Positions 5,424 to 6,595 of a DNA stretch of 6,595 bases are shown piece by piece. The notes beneath the pieces were generated by a model. It had not been told where the DNA came from. It saw only the letters and a program-made list of their open reading frames with translations, and did not search any database. Source of the stretch: Lysobacterales bacterium (lineage in GTDB: Bacteria; Pseudomonadota; Gammaproteobacteria; Xanthomonadales; SZUA-36); NCBI GenBank assembly GCA_030637665.1, contig DAOWGA010000175.1:1-6595 (forward strand), in the 5' to 3' direction. The position numbers and the translations under genes are program-made. Positions within the stretch are counted from its first letter, which is position 1; every line of letters starts with the position of its first letter.

Positions 5424-5681
5424 ATGAACTGGTTTGTTTACATCATTCGCTCCGATGATGACTCCCTCTACACCGGGGTCACCACTGATGTCGCGCGCCG
5501 CTTCGACGAGCATGCTGATGGCCCGCGTGGAGCCAGGTACTTCAACGGGCGTAAACCGGTGGAGATCGTGTATATCGAGCAGGGACACAGCCGCAGCAGC
5601 GCCCTGCAACGGGAAGCTGAGATCAAGAAGATGAGCCGGCAGGAAAAGATCGAGATGCTCAAATCCAGGTCATGTGCCTGA
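5424..5681 (+). CDS. GIY-YIG domain protein, YhbQ/UPF0213-like
   Basis: An 85-residue stand-alone GIY-YIG nuclease-fold protein. The two motif strands are VYII (5-8) and LYTG (15-18); Arg26 and His30 (RRFDEH) follow on the first helix, and Glu64 in ALQREAEIKKMSRQEK (60-75) is the expected metal-binding catalytic Glu. This spacing and the ALQREAEIKK helix match the short YhbQ-type group, for which DNA-cleaving or DNA-repair roles have been suggested but which are poorly defined. No upstream in-frame start is possible (TGA at 5394), and no Shine-Dalgarno sequence precedes the ATG, so initiation may be weak. It is the first gene of a three-gene run: its last 10 bases overlap the NRDE gene, which suggests translational coupling. 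Divergent from tpm across a 158-base gap in which I find only weak promoter-like hexamers. Confidence 0.9.
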   Translation: MNWFVYIIRSDDDSLYTGVTTDVARRFDEHADGPRGARYFNGRKPVEIVYIEQGHSRSSALQREAEIKKMSRQEKIEMLKSRSCA

Positions 5682-6451
5682 TCCTGTTTGCCTGGCAGGC
5701 CCACCCGCGCTACCCCCTGGTGGTGGCCGCGAACCGCGATGAATTTCACCAGCGCCCCACGGCCGCCGCCGGTTTCTGGGAGGAGTGGCCGGATTTGCTG
5801 GCAGGCCGTGATCTCCAGGCGGGAGGGACCTGGCTGGGCGTAACGAAATCAGGCCGCTTCGCGGCGATTACCAACTTTCGTGAACCCCAGGCCGGGGAAT
5901 TACCGCTGGAGCACTCCCGTGGCCACCTGGTCACGGATTTCCTGGTCGATGAGTCACCACCGCTGCGGCACGCAGAGCAACTGGCGGAGCGAGGGTCCGC
6001 CTACAGCGGTTTCAATCTGCTGCTCGGCAGTGGGGATAGCCTGGCCTATGTTTCGAATCGGAGTGATCGGCCAGCTGTCGTCAGCGCGGGGAGCCATGGA
6101 TTGAGTAATCACCTGCTGGACACCGACTGGCCAAAAGTGCACGCGGGGCGGGCTCAACTTGAGTCATTACTGGAGCACGAACAGGTAGAATCCGAGGCAT
6201 TGTTCGAGCTGCTTGGCGATCGTTCAGTGGCGCCGGGAAACATACCGGAGGGTACCGAGGACAGCCTGGTGCCGGAGCTTGTGGTAAGGCAAAATTTTAT
6301 CGTCTCACCTGCCTACGGTACGCGCTCTTCCACCGTGTTGCTGGCAGACAGGGATGGAAATGTGGAGTTTGTTGAGCGGCAGTTTGACCCGGCCGGGATG
6401 ACAACGGGAACAAGCAGATTTGAATTCAAAATCACCAAGAGAAAATTCTGA
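5672..6451 (+). CDS. NRDE family protein (TANGO2-like)
   Basis: A 259-residue cytoplasmic protein of the NRDE/TANGO2 family, near the normal bacterial length. Signatures: MCLILFAW with Cys2 at the N-terminus, VVAANRDEFHQRPT (17-30) which names the family, GGTWLGVTKSGRFAAITNFR (51-70), YSGFNLLLG (111-119), HGLSNHLLDTDWPKV (142-156) and YGTRSSTVLL (215-224). The fold is related to Ntn-hydrolases, in which an exposed Cys2 could act as nucleophile; whether bacterial members are enzymes is unclear. Eukaryotic TANGO2 and some bacterial homologues have been linked to haem handling. The ATG overlaps the end of the GIY-YIG gene by 10 bases, and its TGA overlaps the ATG of the GFA gene by one base (TGATG), so translation probably passes along by coupling. 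No other start gives the conserved MCL terminus. Confidence 0.93.
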   Translation: MCLILFAWQAHPRYPLVVAANRDEFHQRPTAAAGFWEEWPDLLAGRDLQAGGTWLGVTKSGRFAAITNFREPQAGELPLEHSRGHLVTDFLVDESPPLRHAEQLAERGSAYSGFNLLLGSGDSLAYVSNRSDRPAVVSAGSHGLSNHLLDTDWPKVHAGRAQLESLLEHEQVESEALFELLGDRSVAPGNIPEGTEDSLVPELVVRQNFIVSPAYGTRSSTVLLADRDGNVEFVERQFDPAGMTTGTSRFEFKITKRKF

Positions 6452-6595
6452 TGAGTACTAATAAAATGGTCATACTTGAAGGCGGATGCACTTGCGGCAG
6501 CGTGCGCTACCTGATGAAAGCCAGGCCATTATTTGTACACTGTTGCCATTGCCGCTGGTGCCAAAGGGAGACAGGATCGGCATTTGCACTCAATG
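6451..6595 (+). CDS. GFA family zinc protein, 3' end cut by the window edge
   Basis: The first 48 codons of a GFA/CENP-V-type protein (related to glutathione-dependent formaldehyde-activating enzyme). The zinc-binding pattern is clear: EGGCTCGSVRY (10-20) with Cys13 and Cys15, then HCCHCRWCQRETGSAFA (30-46) with the CCHCxxC cluster (Cys32, Cys34, Cys37) and the family-typical RETGSAF. Full-length members are about 120-160 residues, so most of the protein lies beyond the window. Many GFA-fold proteins have no proven formaldehyde role, and function should not be assumed. The start ATG shares its A with the TGA of the NRDE gene; an internal ATG at codon 6 is possible but less well placed for coupling. 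Third gene of the GIY-YIG/NRDE run. Confidence 0.9.
   Translation, partial: MSTNKMVILEGGCTCGSVRYLMKARPLFVHCCHCRWCQRETGSAFALN

Noticed and set aside
5393..5458. 21-codon ORF with a CPLC motif before and over the GIY-YIG start
   Set aside because: No ribosome binding site and too short; the remainder is an out-of-frame reading of the GIY-YIG gene.

Overview
The window looks like chromosomal DNA from a proteobacterium, most likely a gammaproteobacterium. This rests on the gene set (proteobacterial-type thiopurine methyltransferase, a YhbQ-like GIY-YIG protein, NRDE and GFA family proteins), on moderate GC content and on Shine-Dalgarno-led starts. The assignment is inferred from gene families; there is no rRNA or other marker to confirm it. 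I see no tRNA, rRNA, CRISPR array, prophage or transposase gene. No gene-free stretch exceeds 300 bases; the longest are 2517-2782 and 4362-4617.

Left part (1-2516). A uracil phosphoribosyltransferase gene (upp) runs off the left edge on the minus strand and is cut at its PRPP-binding loop. Divergent from it, after 199 bases, is a Tat-exported FAD-linked oxidase of the berberine-bridge-enzyme type (623-2125). A small four-helix membrane protein (2178-2516) follows on the same strand.

Middle (2517-4617). A compact 92-bp structured element (2583-2674) has perfect 20-bp inverted ends and two internal hairpins, and resembles a non-autonomous palindromic mobile unit. It precedes a secreted DUF2891 protein (2783-3931) and a VOC-fold (glyoxalase-like) protein (3984-4361). 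The 256-base gap after that holds a REP-like hairpin and what looks like a tiny lipoprotein gene interrupted by an in-frame TGA.

Right part (4618-6595). A thiopurine/metalloid methyltransferase gene (tpm) lies on the minus strand. Divergent from it is a tight three-gene operon: a GIY-YIG protein, an NRDE/TANGO2-like protein and a GFA-family zinc protein (cut by the right edge). Their reading frames overlap by 10 and 1 bases, so translation is probably coupled.

Functionally this is mostly housekeeping and small-molecule redox or detoxification: pyrimidine salvage, an exported flavin oxidase, thiol or metalloid methylation, and VOC and GFA proteins. I do not see a clear new multi-gene system. 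The parts least explained by known families are the 92-bp three-way-junction element with its embedded 48-codon ORF, the exported oxidase/DUF2891 neighbourhood, and the broken mini-lipoprotein.
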